The notes below the pieces were generated by a model, which was given only the letters and a program-made list of their open reading frames with translations, was not told where the DNA came from and did no database searches. This document shows, one piece after another, positions 63,723-64,000 of a stretch of DNA of 64,000 nucleotides. Origin of the DNA: Bacteroidota bacterium (GTDB lineage Bacteria; Bacteroidota; Bacteroidia; AKYH767-A; OLB10); the NCBI GenBank assembly GCA_016717325.1, contig JADKFV010000049.1, positions 62,001 through 126,000 on the forward strand, given 5' to 3'. The position numbers and the translations under genes are program-made. Every line of letters starts with the position of its first letter. Position 1 is the stretch's first letter.

Positions 63723-64000
63723 TTATTAGCGCCACCATTTTGATTTATTCTCAAAGCATTATTTACCATTTGCACCAAGGCAATTTTTTCATGCTCCCAT
63801 GTTAATTGTTCTGCTGCAATATAAGTATTGTTTTTTTTCTGTTTCAACAATTCAGTATCGTTAATAATTTTATTTAATGTGTTTGCAATTTCGTTTGCCT
63901 CTATATTCAAAAGTATGTAACCTATATTATACTGCTCTATTATTTTCTTTAGCTCGGGCAAATTGCTGGCAAGTATAGGTGTGTGGGCATGTAAATAATC
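63719..64000 (-). CDS. Glycosyltransferase, C-terminal part (runs off the window)
   Basis: 93 codons in frame from the window edge to the stop. The edge begins DYLHAHTPILASNLPELKKI, the donor-binding loop of GT4-type enzymes (here with His-Thr-Pro-Ile-Leu-Ala and Asn-Leu-Pro-Glu-Leu), followed by IGYILLNIEANEIANTLNKI and a helical tail. The internal ATG at 63961 is not the start. It overlaps the next gene by 4 bp. Confidence 0.8.
   Translation of the reverse strand, partial: DYLHAHTPILASNLPELKKIIEQYNIGYILLNIEANEIANTLNKIINDTELLKQKKNNTYIAAEQLTWEHEKIALVQMVNNALRINQNGGANK

Overview
The window is chromosomal DNA of an AT-rich member of the Bacteroidota, most likely near Chitinophagales/Sphingobacteriales. 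The evidence is six secreted proteins with type IX secretion (T9SS) C-terminal sorting domains, Bacteroidota-type promoters (TTG/TTTG, about 19-21 bp, TAnnTTTG), a SufE/DUF59/DUF2480 gene set, a CCDC81-HU/SPOR protein, and LytTR/LytS-type and NtrC/NtrB-type two-component systems. I found no rRNA, tRNA, CRISPR array, integrase or transposase.

Layout. 1-5.8 kb: tail of polX, an extended SDR, tyrS, then fabF and acpP behind a good promoter. 6-12 kb: two small HTH regulators and two T9SS cargo genes, one of them a 1446-residue protein joining an M6-like metallopeptidase region to a beta-helix. 12.4-18.5 kb: ABC exporter, YugP-type protease, sufE, a methyltransferase, a SufT-like DUF59 gene, DUF2480 and a retropepsin-like protein. 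18.6-24.6 kb: a T9SS protein, then a sugar-nucleotide/capsule group (rfbB, a WbpP-like epimerase, a CpsB-like PHP phosphatase) and an enoyl-CoA hydratase.

25-45 kb is the most distinctive part. It is a minus-strand array of five tandem MacB/FtsX-like permeases (about 800 residues each), two LolD/MacB-type ATPases, one HlyD/MacA-like fusion protein and two small secreted proteins that share a short motif. A sigma-54 response regulator and its histidine kinase are encoded divergently. The divergent spacer holds a near-consensus sigma-54 promoter facing the array and two copies of a 17-bp site upstream of it. This points to direct control of the array by the adjacent two-component system. A PD-(D/E)XK GxxExxY gene bracketed by repeat arrays sits inside the operon.

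45-64 kb: T9SS protein, bestrophin, LytTR/LytS pair with a LiaF-like membrane protein, lipoprotein, ftsE, lhgO, nfu, kdsB, SPOR protein, secreted PIG-L deacetylase, MBL-fold protein, an S74-chaperone T9SS protein, trmB and two glycosyltransferases.

Two genome-wide traits stand out. Intergenic spaces are full of short dispersed palindromes and degenerate tandem repeats. At least five genes are broken by what look like single-base deletions in short homopolymers; restoring one base (three in the SPOR gene) gives full-length family-typical products, so sequencing indels are the likeliest cause.
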